From positions 1 through 18,983 of the forward strand of contig JABHHG010000053.1 of NCBI GenBank assembly GCA_018671635.1: DNA of 18,983 bases. The letters are read 5' to 3'. Shown here piece after piece: positions 8,471 through 16,349 of this stretch. The translations under genes were made by a program, and so were the position numbers. The number at the start of each line of letters is the position of its first letter. Within the stretch, counting starts at the first letter, position 1. This DNA is from Fidelibacterota bacterium. Lineage in GTDB: Bacteria > Fidelibacterota > Marinisomatia > SCGC-AAA003-L08 > D37C17. Under the pieces are notes generated by a model. It did not search any database. It worked only from the letters and a program-made list of their open reading frames with translations, and was not told the DNA's origin.

Positions 8471-10141
8471 ATGAATAATACAGAAACTAATATTGCATAT
8501 TTTTCAGCAGAAATTGGCATCTCATCAAGCTTACCTACGTATAGTGGTGGTTTAGGGGTTTTGGCGGGTGACCATATTCGTGCGGCCGCAGATACTGAAA
8601 CGCCAATGTGTGCCATTACATTGCTCTATCGTGAAGGATATTATAAACAACGATTGGATGAAGATGGTGCACAGTCAGAAACATATCCCCGATTTGACCC
8701 ATATCCATTATTGGAAAAATTAGATATAGAGTTTACCGTACGTCTCCGTGATCGAGATGTAATTGTCCATGCATACAAACTGGATTATGTAGGAGTAACG
8801 GATCATATCGTTCCCATCTATTTTTTAGATACATATGTTGAAGAAAATTTTAAGGATGATCAAATTATTTCGCTTCGATTATACTCAGGCGATAAAGATC
8901 ATCGTATTTTGCAAGAAGCAATTTTAGGCTTTGGCGGAATAAAGTTATTATCTTCGTTGGGCTATGGCACAATGGATACATATCATATGAACGAGGGCCA
9001 TTGCTCCTTTTTAACTCTCGCTTTAAAAGAAAAATTTGATGGAGATGAAGCAGAAGTTAGAAAGCGTTGTCATTTTACCACACATACTCCTGTACCTGCA
9101 GGACATGACCATTTTTCAGTTTCGCGTTGTAAAAAATTACTTCATGGGCTATTGCCAGATGAGTTGGACTTACCTTCATTAGTGCAAGATAGTCGTTTGC
9201 ATATGACCGAATTGGGTCTCCATTTTAGTCGTTCTGCAAATGGAGTTTCTCAACTTCATGGCGATGTGGCGCAGGGTCAATTTCCTGATCATGAAATAAA
9301 ATATATCACCAATGGTGTGCATCATTCTCATTGGATTTCAAATCAATTTGGACAGTTATTTGATCAATACATGCCACAATGGAAACAATACCCTGAGAAT
9401 CTTTTAGACATTGATAATATTCCTGAAGATGATATTTGGAGTGCACATCAATTACAAAAAAATGCACTTATTTCATTTGCAAATGCCCAAACACAAAAGG
9501 CATTAGATTTTGATACATTGACCATTGGGTTTGCACGTCGTGCCGCAACGTATAAACGTGCCAATTTGATATTCCATGATCTTGATCGGTTGCTTGAATT
9601 GGGCCAACATAAACTCCAAATAGTATTCGCTGGAAAAGCACATCCCAATGATGGTGAGGGTAAGGCACTTATCCAAAATGTAGTTGGCCATGCCAATAAA
9701 TTGTTTGGTGAAATAAAAGTAATATATCTTGAGAATTATAATATGTGGTTGGGTAAGCTCATTACTTCTGGCGTGGATATTTGGTTGAATACACCCCTTC
9801 GCCCCAACGAAGCCTCCGGCACCAGTGGTATGAAGGCGGTATTGAACGGAGTCCCAAATTTATCAGTTTTAGATGGGTGGTGGGCTGAGGGCTGTAGAGA
9901 TGGTGAAAACGGGTGGGCAGTAGGAAATCCCCATGAGCCGAATGATGAAGAAGATGCAGCTCATTTATATGATGTATTGGAAAACCAAATAATCCCCACT
10001 TTTTATAATGATAGATCTGCATGGGTGAAATTGATGAAAGCCTCAATCAAAACGGGCGTGGATTATACTGCCATTAGAATGGTGAATGAATATCGTAAAA
10101 AATATTATGGCATTAAAGAATTGGAAGTGGTAGAGCTTTAA
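8471..10141 (+). CDS. glgP: Alpha-glucan (maltodextrin/glycogen) phosphorylase, short form
   Basis: GT35 enzyme that phosphorolyses alpha-1,4-glucans to glucose-1-phosphate using pyridoxal phosphate; cytoplasmic. The protein begins almost at once with the core motif IAYFSAEIGISSSLPTYSGG. It continues with YHMNEGHCSF, HFTTHTPVPAGHD and FARRAATYKRANLIF, and with EASGTSGMK, whose Lys455 is the expected cofactor lysine. These are signatures of the bacterial/archaeal alpha-glucan phosphorylase branch (TIGR02094-type). At 556 residues it lacks the N-terminal DUF3417-type domain of the longer members and is far shorter than the ~800-residue classical enzymes, yet the core looks intact. It is read one base upstream of the transporter fusion gene (TAAGATG). 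The position suggests use on imported maltodextrins rather than only on stored glycogen. Confidence 0.93.
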   Translation: MNNTETNIAYFSAEIGISSSLPTYSGGLGVLAGDHIRAAADTETPMCAITLLYREGYYKQRLDEDGAQSETYPRFDPYPLLEKLDIEFTVRLRDRDVIVHAYKLDYVGVTDHIVPIYFLDTYVEENFKDDQIISLRLYSGDKDHRILQEAILGFGGIKLLSSLGYGTMDTYHMNEGHCSFLTLALKEKFDGDEAEVRKRCHFTTHTPVPAGHDHFSVSRCKKLLHGLLPDELDLPSLVQDSRLHMTELGLHFSRSANGVSQLHGDVAQGQFPDHEIKYITNGVHHSHWISNQFGQLFDQYMPQWKQYPENLLDIDNIPEDDIWSAHQLQKNALISFANAQTQKALDFDTLTIGFARRAATYKRANLIFHDLDRLLELGQHKLQIVFAGKAHPNDGEGKALIQNVVGHANKLFGEIKVIYLENYNMWLGKLITSGVDIWLNTPLRPNEASGTSGMKAVLNGVPNLSVLDGWWAEGCRDGENGWAVGNPHEPNDEEDAAHLYDVLENQIIPTFYNDRSAWVKLMKASIKTGVDYTAIRMVNEYRKKYYGIKELEVVEL

Positions 10142-10142
10142 G

Positions 10143-12353
10143 ATGTTGCTCCGATTTTTATATTTTTGTATGGCAATATTCTTTTTCGGAGGATGTAATT
10201 CTCCAAATGAAAATGTGACCACCATAAATATTTGGCATCAAATGCTATATGAAAATCGAAAAATTCTTCGTGAAGTTTGTGATGAATATGAAGCCGAATA
10301 TCCAGAAATTCATATTGAGTTAACATATCGTGAAACAGAAGAATTGAGAGCAAATTTTCAGTCTTCCGCAATGGGGGGAAGTGGCCCAGAATTAATTTAC
10401 GGTCCATCAGATCAAGTGGGTCCATTTTCAGTAATGGGGATAATTCAGCCACTCGATTTAGTATTTAAACCTTCGTTCTTTGATGAATTTGTAGAAAATG
10501 CTGTGGTGAAATTGGATGGTCATACTTGGATGATTGGTGATGTGGTAGGTAATCATCTCATGCTTATTTATAATAAGTTACTCATGGATTCACCTCCTCA
10601 AAATACAGATGAACTTATTAAAATGGGGAAAGCATTAACCCAAGATACAAATGGTGATGGAAATGTGGATCAGTATGGTTTGGTCTGGAATTTTACGGAG
10701 CCCTTTTTCTATGCGCCTTGGTTAGGTGGGTTTGGAGAATGGTTAATTACGGAAGATGCAAAACCTAATTTAGATACTGATGCAAATCGACAGGGATTTA
10801 AATTTATTAAATCGTTAAGAGATGAACATGCGATAATTCCAAAAGAATGCGATTATGAAATTGCCAATGCATTATTTAAAACGGGTAAAGCGGCCATGAT
10901 TATCAATGGTGATTGGAGTTGGGGTGACTATAAAGATGTGGTTGATTTTGATATTGCGCCACTCCCAAAAGTTTCATCTACTGGACTTTGGCCATCACCC
11001 ATGGTAAGCACAAAAGGCTATTCTATTAATGTGAATACTACCGGCGAAAAATTAAGTCAAACCAAGTCAGTTTTGGCCTATCTCACCAGTCCAGAAGTAC
11101 AGCTTTATTTTACCCAAAAAGTCAGTTCACAGCCATCTTCTAAAATTGCATTGAAATCTGATATTGTAAAAAATAATGAGTTATTGAATGCATCTGCAGC
11201 CGTGATTGAAAAGGGCCGTCCCATGCCAGTAGTTCCTGAAATGCGGGCAATTTGGGATGCATTACGTACTCAGTATCAAGCCGTTTTAGGTGGAAATATT
11301 GACGAAAATACTGCAGCAAAACTTTCACATGAAAATTCTATAAAGCAGATCACCTTAATGAATGAAATCCGTCAACCTGATTTAATGGGGAAATTGATAA
11401 AATGGATTATGTTCGTATTACTGTTTTTAACGCCATATTATTTTAGAAAACATATTCGTGAATTTGCGGGTGGATTAAAAGAGAATTCAACGGCGTATTG
11501 GTTTATACTTCCCGCATTCACCGCTGTATTTGCCGTCGTAATTTTCCCATTTTTGTATAATGTGATAATTTCAGTTTCTAACTTTTCCCTTCGAACATTT
11601 CGCGACTGGGATATAATTGGTTTCCACCATTACATAGATGTGTTTAAGGATCCATTTTTCTATTCTATTTTAGGAAAAACGGTGGTGTGGACAGCAGTCA
11701 ATTTATTTTTCCATGTATCATTAGGCGTATTTTTAGCCATTTTAATTAATAGAACATTGCCAGCAAAACGATCGTTGAGAACTTTATTAATTATTCCCTG
11801 GGCCGTACCGCAATATATTTCAGCTTTATCGTGGCGAGGAATGTTTAATCAGGAATATGGCTCAATAAATGTAGTGCTAACCCAATATTTAAACATGGAT
11901 GCCATTCAGTGGTTGAGTCAACCCTTCCAAGCATTTACGGCATGTTTGCTCACCAATATTTGGTTGGGATTTCCATTTATGATGGTGATTGCATTGGGCG
12001 GTTTACAATCTATTCCACGAGAGTTATATGAAGCGGCACGGGTTGATGGCGCATCTCGATTCCAGCAGTTCACTAAAATTACACTTCCCATGTTAAAGCC
12101 AGTAATGATGCCGGCCATCATTTTAGGTATGATTTGGACATTCAATAATATTAATGTGGTATGGCTGGTGAGTAATGGTGGAGAGCCATCTGACCAAACT
12201 CATATTCTGGTTAGTTTTGTGTATAAAGCAGCGTTCAATTTGTACCGTTATGGATATGCTGCTGCATTGTCTATGGTCATATTTATGATATTACTCACCG
12301 TAGGAATTCTATCCATGAATAAATCTAAATCAACAGAGAATATGTATTCATGA
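10143..12353 (+). CDS. malF: Maltodextrin ABC importer: binding protein (MalE-like) fused to permease (MalF-like)
   Basis: A single 736-residue frame joins two parts. Residues 1-17 form a lipoprotein signal with lipobox FGGC (Cys18). Residues about 25-405 are a family 1 solute-binding protein, with INIWHQM near the start and a D-x-N-x-D-G loop at 168-179 (DTNGDGNVDQYG). Residues about 417-432 are a membrane segment, followed by a basic stretch (RKHIREF) that should be cytoplasmic. Residues about 452-730 are a MalF/SugA-type permease with several membrane helices and the EAA loop (EAARVDG at 630-636, then ITLP) that docks the ATPase. The binding domain would thus be held at the periplasmic face by both a lipid and a helix. 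The reading frame is continuous with no sign of frameshift. The gene overlaps malG by 4 bases (ATGA). Sugar specificity is inferred from the neighbours. Confidence 0.93.
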   Translation: MLLRFLYFCMAIFFFGGCNSPNENVTTINIWHQMLYENRKILREVCDEYEAEYPEIHIELTYRETEELRANFQSSAMGGSGPELIYGPSDQVGPFSVMGIIQPLDLVFKPSFFDEFVENAVVKLDGHTWMIGDVVGNHLMLIYNKLLMDSPPQNTDELIKMGKALTQDTNGDGNVDQYGLVWNFTEPFFYAPWLGGFGEWLITEDAKPNLDTDANRQGFKFIKSLRDEHAIIPKECDYEIANALFKTGKAAMIINGDWSWGDYKDVVDFDIAPLPKVSSTGLWPSPMVSTKGYSINVNTTGEKLSQTKSVLAYLTSPEVQLYFTQKVSSQPSSKIALKSDIVKNNELLNASAAVIEKGRPMPVVPEMRAIWDALRTQYQAVLGGNIDENTAAKLSHENSIKQITLMNEIRQPDLMGKLIKWIMFVLLFLTPYYFRKHIREFAGGLKENSTAYWFILPAFTAVFAVVIFPFLYNVIISVSNFSLRTFRDWDIIGFHHYIDVFKDPFFYSILGKTVVWTAVNLFFHVSLGVFLAILINRTLPAKRSLRTLLIIPWAVPQYISALSWRGMFNQEYGSINVVLTQYLNMDAIQWLSQPFQAFTACLLTNIWLGFPFMMVIALGGLQSIPRELYEAARVDGASRFQQFTKITLPMLKPVMMPAIILGMIWTFNNINVVWLVSNGGEPSDQTHILVSFVYKAAFNLYRYGYAAALSMVIFMILLTVGILSMNKSKSTENMYS

Positions 12354-13267
12354 AAAAATCTGTTGAAACATGGTTAATATTCACATTTCTGTCAATATTT
12401 ACGCTACTTACTCTTTATCCAATTTTGAATGTAGTTGGCGTTTCTCTACGAACGGATAATGCATTTCAATCTAAATCATTGGCCGTTTTTCAAATGTCTG
12501 AGTCATTTAGTGATCTGAATGGAAATGAACAATGGGATAAAGGTGAAAATTACGATGATGAAAATTCAAATGGATTATATGATAGGGGTTCCAGTTTTAA
12601 ATCATATATAACCCTTTTAACTGAAACTGATTTTTTGAAATGGGCATTGAACTCATTATTGGTTTCATTAGTCGTGACTTTAACTGGAGTAGTATTGGCA
12701 TCCACCAGTGCGTATGCCCTTTCGCGATTTGAATTTAAGGGTCGCCATTTTGGAATGATTGCATTACTCACCACGCAAATGTTTCCAGCCACCATGTTGT
12801 TGTTACCATTTTTTATCCTCCTCTCAAAATTGTCATTGATAAATTCTTATTTGGGATTAATCATAATCTATTCCTCGACCGCTTTACCTTTTTGCATTTG
12901 GCAGATGAAGGGATTTTACGATACGATTCCCCCAGCCCTTGAAGAGTCAGCATGCATGGATGGTTGCAATCGGTTTCAGGCATTTTATAAAATCATTTTA
13001 CCTCTATCATCTCCTGCATTAGTAATTACTGCATTGTTTAGTTTTATGTCCAGCTGGAGTGAATATGTAGTGGCGGCAATCATACTGCAAAATCCAGATT
13101 TATACACTTTACCATTAGGGCTAAAGTCATTTCAAGCAAGTCTATCCACACAATGGGGATTGTATGCCGCAGGTGCAATTTTAGTGAGTATTCCGGTGGT
13201 GATTTTGTTTATTTCGTTAGCAAAATATCTGGTTTCGGGCTTAACATTGGGTAGCGTAAAGGGGTAG
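12350..13267 (+). CDS. malG: Maltodextrin ABC importer permease (MalG-like) with calcium-loop insertion
   Basis: This 305-residue inner-membrane permease pairs with the MalF half of the preceding fusion. Helix 1 spans about residues 8-33. The second helix begins near residue 98 and is followed by further helices. The EAA loop appears as EESACMDGCNRFQAF...ILP, matching the ATPase-docking motif (EAA---G---------I-LP) with Ser in place of the first Ala. The periplasmic segment between helices 1 and 2 contains two EF-hand-like loops (residues 55-66 and 70-78), which I do not expect in this family. The gene starts within the stop of the fusion gene (ATGA overlap) and ends in tandem in-frame stops, TAG then TAA. 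It is followed by the only long gap in the window. Confidence 0.93.
   Translation: MKKSVETWLIFTFLSIFTLLTLYPILNVVGVSLRTDNAFQSKSLAVFQMSESFSDLNGNEQWDKGENYDDENSNGLYDRGSSFKSYITLLTETDFLKWALNSLLVSLVVTLTGVVLASTSAYALSRFEFKGRHFGMIALLTTQMFPATMLLLPFFILLSKLSLINSYLGLIIIYSSTALPFCIWQMKGFYDTIPPALEESACMDGCNRFQAFYKIILPLSSPALVITALFSFMSSWSEYVVAAIILQNPDLYTLPLGLKSFQASLSTQWGLYAAGAILVSIPVVILFISLAKYLVSGLTLGSVKG
12512..12589 (+). other. EF-hand-like tandem loop encoded in MalG periplasmic segment
   Basis: Residues 55-66 read D-L-N-G-N-E-Q-W-D-K-G-E, with acidic or amide side chains at EF-hand loop positions 1, 3, 5, 7, 9 and 12. Residues 70-78 read D-E-N-S-N-G-L-Y-D, fitting positions 1, 3, 5, 6 and 9 of the same pattern but lacking the position-12 acid. 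By topology this part faces the periplasm. Calcium binding is inferred from the motif. Confidence 0.6.
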
Positions 13268-13308
13268 TAATATTAGAAATACTGCCCTCGTTTTTTGCGA
13301 AATTTTGA

Positions 13309-13332
13309 TAGTAACTCTAGATTGCGTTACTA
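13309..13332 (+). promoter_or_regulatory. Candidate operator: perfect 7-base inverted repeat
   Basis: TAGTAAC (13309-13315) and GTTACTA (13326-13332) are exact reverse complements around a 10-base centre. A third GTAAC occurs at 13346-13350, and AGATTG is directly repeated at 13319 and 13351, 32 bases apart (about three helical turns). The layout suits a dimeric transcription factor site upstream of the amylase-malK segment. The regulator is not in this window, and the repeat could be chance in AT-rich DNA. Confidence 0.4.
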
Positions 13333-13366
13333 AATTAAAATCACTGTAACAGATTGTAATTTTATT

Positions 13367-13394
13367 TTTTTGTTTTTAAGAATTATTGTAAAAT
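13367..13394 (+). promoter_or_regulatory. Weak candidate promoter for the amylase gene
   Basis: TAAAAT at 13389-13394, preceded by TG, resembles an extended -10 box. TTTTTG at 13367-13372 is a poor -35 with 16-base spacing. Transcription would start near 13401, leaving a short leader with the GGAG site. In AT-rich DNA such matches arise easily, and sigma preferences in this group are uncertain. Confidence 0.22.
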
Positions 13395-13414
13395 TTGAAG
13401 TGTTTAAAAAATAT

Positions 13415-13418
13415 GGAG
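13415..13418 (+). promoter_or_regulatory. Ribosome binding site that sets the amylase start
   Basis: GGAG sits 6 bases before the ATG at 13425. This favours 13425 over the in-frame TTG at 13395 and the ATG at 13413, neither of which has a comparable site. Confidence 0.6.
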
Positions 13419-13424
13419 AAATTG

Positions 13425-16349
13425 ATGAAATTAATGTGTAAACCTGTTATTGCTATGATTCTAATGGCAAATCTTTTTGGAGTATATTGGACTCCTGAAA
13501 TACCCACGCCCGGTGGTGAGATAACTATTTATTATAACACCATAGAAGGAACATTGGCTAATAATACAAATCCAGTATATATTCATATTGGCCATTCTGG
13601 ATGGCAAGGTGTGGACGATTACGCCATGACATATGAACCATCTTTAGGGAATGGATGGTGGTCATTTGTATATCCAATCGCTGAAGATGCTGAAACCATT
13701 GATTTTGTCTTCACTGATTTATTAGATAATTGGGATAATAATGGTGGTTTTGGAATTGATTGGCATATTAGTTTAAATTATTATTGGACTCCCTTTTCAC
13801 CGGGACCCAATAGCTCAGTTGAAGTATTATTGAATGGCACTGAAAATCCAGGATCAATTGTATGGACGGTAAATGATGGTAGCGGATTTGATGTACCAAT
13901 TGAAAATTATCGTCCAGTGGGAACTACAGAAATTGGAGATTTACCATGGTCACTGGGTTCAGTTGGAAGTTGGGTATCGTCACCATTATCCTATGATGAT
14001 GATAGTCAAGTGGCAGAGTTGGGTCCATTTAATTTAGGTGAACAAATTGTTGAATCCATTAAATTTGCAATTCTTTGGGAAGATGGAACATGGGATGCGG
14101 GCAGTAATGGACAAATTTTATTTTATGATATTAGTATGGATTATGAAATTGGAGTTGATGATCCTAATGTGATTTTTATTGCGCCTACCCCTGAAAATGG
14201 TACAGAAGTTTCACCACCAATAACCATAAATGCAGTGGGCAATGCAGTGGCGGTAGAATTTTGGTTAAATGGTGAGATCATTGGTTTGGATAATACATTG
14301 CCATTTTCAACGGTTTGGAGCCCTATTGATGGTGCATTTGGGGATTATACAATTGTGACTCGAGCTGTAGGTGAAAATGACAGAGTTTCATTCTCATTTT
14401 TAGATTATACTATTCCTTATGAAGTTATTGATAATCCAGTTCCTGCAGGAATTTCAGATGGGCTGAATATGGATGGAAATCAAATTACCATTGCACTCTA
14501 TGCACCTGATAAAGAGTTTGTTTCGGTTAAGGGTAGCTGGAATACGGCATTCCCCAATGGCGAACTTATGTATTTGTCGGGAGATACATTATGGTGGTAT
14601 GAAACTACTTTAGAAAATGGGCAGTATAATTATCAATATAATATTGAAGGATTAAAAAATCTTGCGGATCCATGGTCGAAAGATGTGAATTGGGTTGACC
14701 CCAATGCAGGCTGGGAATCAGGCTATTATGGTCATGCGAAGACAGTTTTTACAGTTGGACAAACAGATTATTCCTGGACGGATGAAGACTTTACGCGGCC
14801 GGCGCAAAATGAGGCGGTAATATATGAATTGCATATTGGAGATTTTGCTGCCGATAGTGAGTCTCATGGTACATTTAATGATGTTACCACTGCTATTCAA
14901 GAAGGCTATTTTGATAATTTAGGCGTGAATGCAATTGAACTTATGCCTGTGAATGAATTTGAAGGTGGATATTCCTGGGGGTACGATTCTACATTTCCCA
15001 TGGCTCCTGAAAGTTCATACGGTACGCCTGATGATTTAAAAAATCTTATTAATACTGCCCATGAGCATGATATCGCTGTGTTGATAGATGTGGTATTTAA
15101 TCATCTTTGGGGCTCGTCACCGTTATTCCAATTGTATCAACCGGCAGATAATTACGAATATGAAGACCATGATTATTCAAATTGCCCTTATTTTAGTAAT
15201 GCACTTTCAGATTGGGGGTACAAATTAAATCATTGGTCACCGCGTACACGTAAATTTACGGATGATGTACTTTTTACATGGGTAAATGATTATCATGCTG
15301 ATGGATTTAGATTTGACTATACCCCAGGAGTAGGCTGGGATTCTCAGAGTGAATTTGGAGCGACCCATTATAGTAATATGTTGGATTGGATTGATCCAAC
15401 GCTCATATTGATTGCTGAGGAAGATAACGCAAATCAAGTGAATATAACCGGTTTTGATTCGGGGTGGGATTATAGTTATCATCATACATTATTTGCGAAT
15501 ATTGTAGCGGTTAATCATGAGGGCCATTGGTGGGGTGATATGGATGATATGGTCAATCATATAGATGCATTCTCTCAAGGGTATAATGACCACACGGGAC
15601 AACTAATTTATTCTGAAAGTCATGATGAAGGTCGCATTGTTCATGAAGCTACTGTTTATCAAGGTGACAGTGAAGCAATGGCATATAGTAAGTCATTGTT
15701 GGGTGCGGCAGTAATGCTCACTTCTGAAGGAACACCTATGCTATATCATGGGCAAGAATTTGGACAAAATGGAACCAGCCATGAGGGAGAACATATATCA
15801 CCTCAACCGCTTCAATGGGAAAATTTAGATACTGAAACGGGTGGCGCATTATTTAATAAATATGCAAATCTAATTGACCTCCGTAAAAATAGTGATGCAT
15901 TAAAAGGTCATCAAACTGAATTCAAATTCCAAAATTCACAGGATAAATCATTGGTATATTGGCGAGTTTCTGGTGATGATAAAGTGGTAGTGATTGCAAA
16001 TTTTGATAGCCAAACTCACTATTTGGATGTTGAATTTCCACACGGCGGAGAATGGTATAATGTGATTGATGAGACCGTTATTAATATTGAAAGTAATTGG
16101 TATGGTGGATTCCAGGCAAATGCACATTCAGCATACGTCTTTTCGTTACCCCCAGAAGAATCTTGTGTATTGGGTGATGTGAGTGGCGATGGTGCCATAA
16201 ATGTGTTGGATGTAGTTCAAGTAGTGAATTATGTTTTGAATGTGATTGAATTCAATGATGACCAAATTTGTAGTGCCGACATGAATGTGGATGGGACCAT
16301 AAACGTTTTAGATATTGTTACCTTGGTGAACTATATCCTTAACAATTAA
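13425..16349 (+). CDS. Secreted GH13 alpha-amylase-family enzyme with CBM25/53-like module and dockerin
   Basis: With the ATG at 13425 the protein has 974 residues and a signal peptide (MKLMCKP then a hydrophobic stretch). Modules in order: about 30-120 a CBM25/53-like starch-binding domain (ITIYYN, IHIGHSGW, NWDNNGG); 120-245 an unassigned beta-rich part; 246-338 an Ig-like domain; 345-455 an early-set/CBM48-like domain; 463 to about 835 the GH13 barrel; then a beta domain; and 914-974 a dockerin. GH13 regions are intact: DVVFNH (555-560), GFRFD with nucleophile Asp631, IAE with acid/base Glu665, and ESHD with Asp734. The CBM48-like domain and VIYELHIGDF resemble branching enzymes and debranching or maltogenic hydrolases, so the exact bond cut is open. 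It lies between malG and malK, its stop shares one base with malK, and it probably feeds the importer. Confidence 0.92.
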   Translation: MKLMCKPVIAMILMANLFGVYWTPEIPTPGGEITIYYNTIEGTLANNTNPVYIHIGHSGWQGVDDYAMTYEPSLGNGWWSFVYPIAEDAETIDFVFTDLLDNWDNNGGFGIDWHISLNYYWTPFSPGPNSSVEVLLNGTENPGSIVWTVNDGSGFDVPIENYRPVGTTEIGDLPWSLGSVGSWVSSPLSYDDDSQVAELGPFNLGEQIVESIKFAILWEDGTWDAGSNGQILFYDISMDYEIGVDDPNVIFIAPTPENGTEVSPPITINAVGNAVAVEFWLNGEIIGLDNTLPFSTVWSPIDGAFGDYTIVTRAVGENDRVSFSFLDYTIPYEVIDNPVPAGISDGLNMDGNQITIALYAPDKEFVSVKGSWNTAFPNGELMYLSGDTLWWYETTLENGQYNYQYNIEGLKNLADPWSKDVNWVDPNAGWESGYYGHAKTVFTVGQTDYSWTDEDFTRPAQNEAVIYELHIGDFAADSESHGTFNDVTTAIQEGYFDNLGVNAIELMPVNEFEGGYSWGYDSTFPMAPESSYGTPDDLKNLINTAHEHDIAVLIDVVFNHLWGSSPLFQLYQPADNYEYEDHDYSNCPYFSNALSDWGYKLNHWSPRTRKFTDDVLFTWVNDYHADGFRFDYTPGVGWDSQSEFGATHYSNMLDWIDPTLILIAEEDNANQVNITGFDSGWDYSYHHTLFANIVAVNHEGHWWGDMDDMVNHIDAFSQGYNDHTGQLIYSESHDEGRIVHEATVYQGDSEAMAYSKSLLGAAVMLTSEGTPMLYHGQEFGQNGTSHEGEHISPQPLQWENLDTETGGALFNKYANLIDLRKNSDALKGHQTEFKFQNSQDKSLVYWRVSGDDKVVVIANFDSQTHYLDVEFPHGGEWYNVIDETVINIESNWYGGFQANAHSAYVFSLPPEESCVLGDVSGDGAINVLDVVQVVNYVLNVIEFNDDQICSADMNVDGTINVLDIVTLVNYILNN
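16164..16346 (+). other. Dockerin-like domain encoded at the amylase C-terminus
   Basis: Two copies of the dockerin calcium-loop/helix unit are visible: D-V-S-G-D-G-A-I-N-V-L-D (918-929) with helix VVQVVNYVLN, and D-M-N-V-D-G-T-I-N-V-L-D with helix IVTLVNYILN. Positions 1, 3, 5 and 12 carry Asp, Asn or Ser as in type I dockerins. No cohesin is recognisable in the window. The protein ends here and has no T9SS-like sorting domain. Confidence 0.85.

Larger units (their letters stand above)
13268..13424 (+). other. Intergenic region between malG and the amylase gene
   Basis: This 157-base gap is the only sizeable non-coding stretch in an array whose other gaps are 12 bases or less. It contains an inverted repeat, repeated GTAAC/GTTAC half-sites, a T-rich tract (about 13357-13377), a weak promoter-like pair and a ribosome binding site. 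I saw no strong hairpin followed directly by a T-run, so no convincing terminator, and no RNA gene. Confidence 0.7.

Noticed and set aside
9448..9696. Antisense open frames opposite glgP (also 9762-10046 and several opposite the receptor and the 1241-residue protein)
   Set aside because: Each lies wholly inside a well-supported + strand gene, has no ribosome binding site or family motif, and has an amino-acid mix (His, Trp, Cys, Ile rich) typical of reverse-strand shadows.
10143..12353. Sequencing frameshift joining separate malE and malF genes
   Set aside because: The linker around residues 405-450 shows a coherent membrane helix and basic cytoplasmic segment, with no leftover start codon plus ribosome binding site for a separate malF.
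13309..13380. Intrinsic terminator after malG
   Set aside because: The 7-base stem (13309-13332) is AT-rich and is followed by A-rich sequence; the T-rich tract comes about 25 bases later, and the alternative 5-base stem has a 15-base loop. Neither is convincing.
13395..13424. TTG at 13395 or ATG at 13413 as the amylase start
   Set aside because: GGAG is correctly spaced only for the ATG at 13425, and the longer forms put extra charged residues before an otherwise normal signal peptide.
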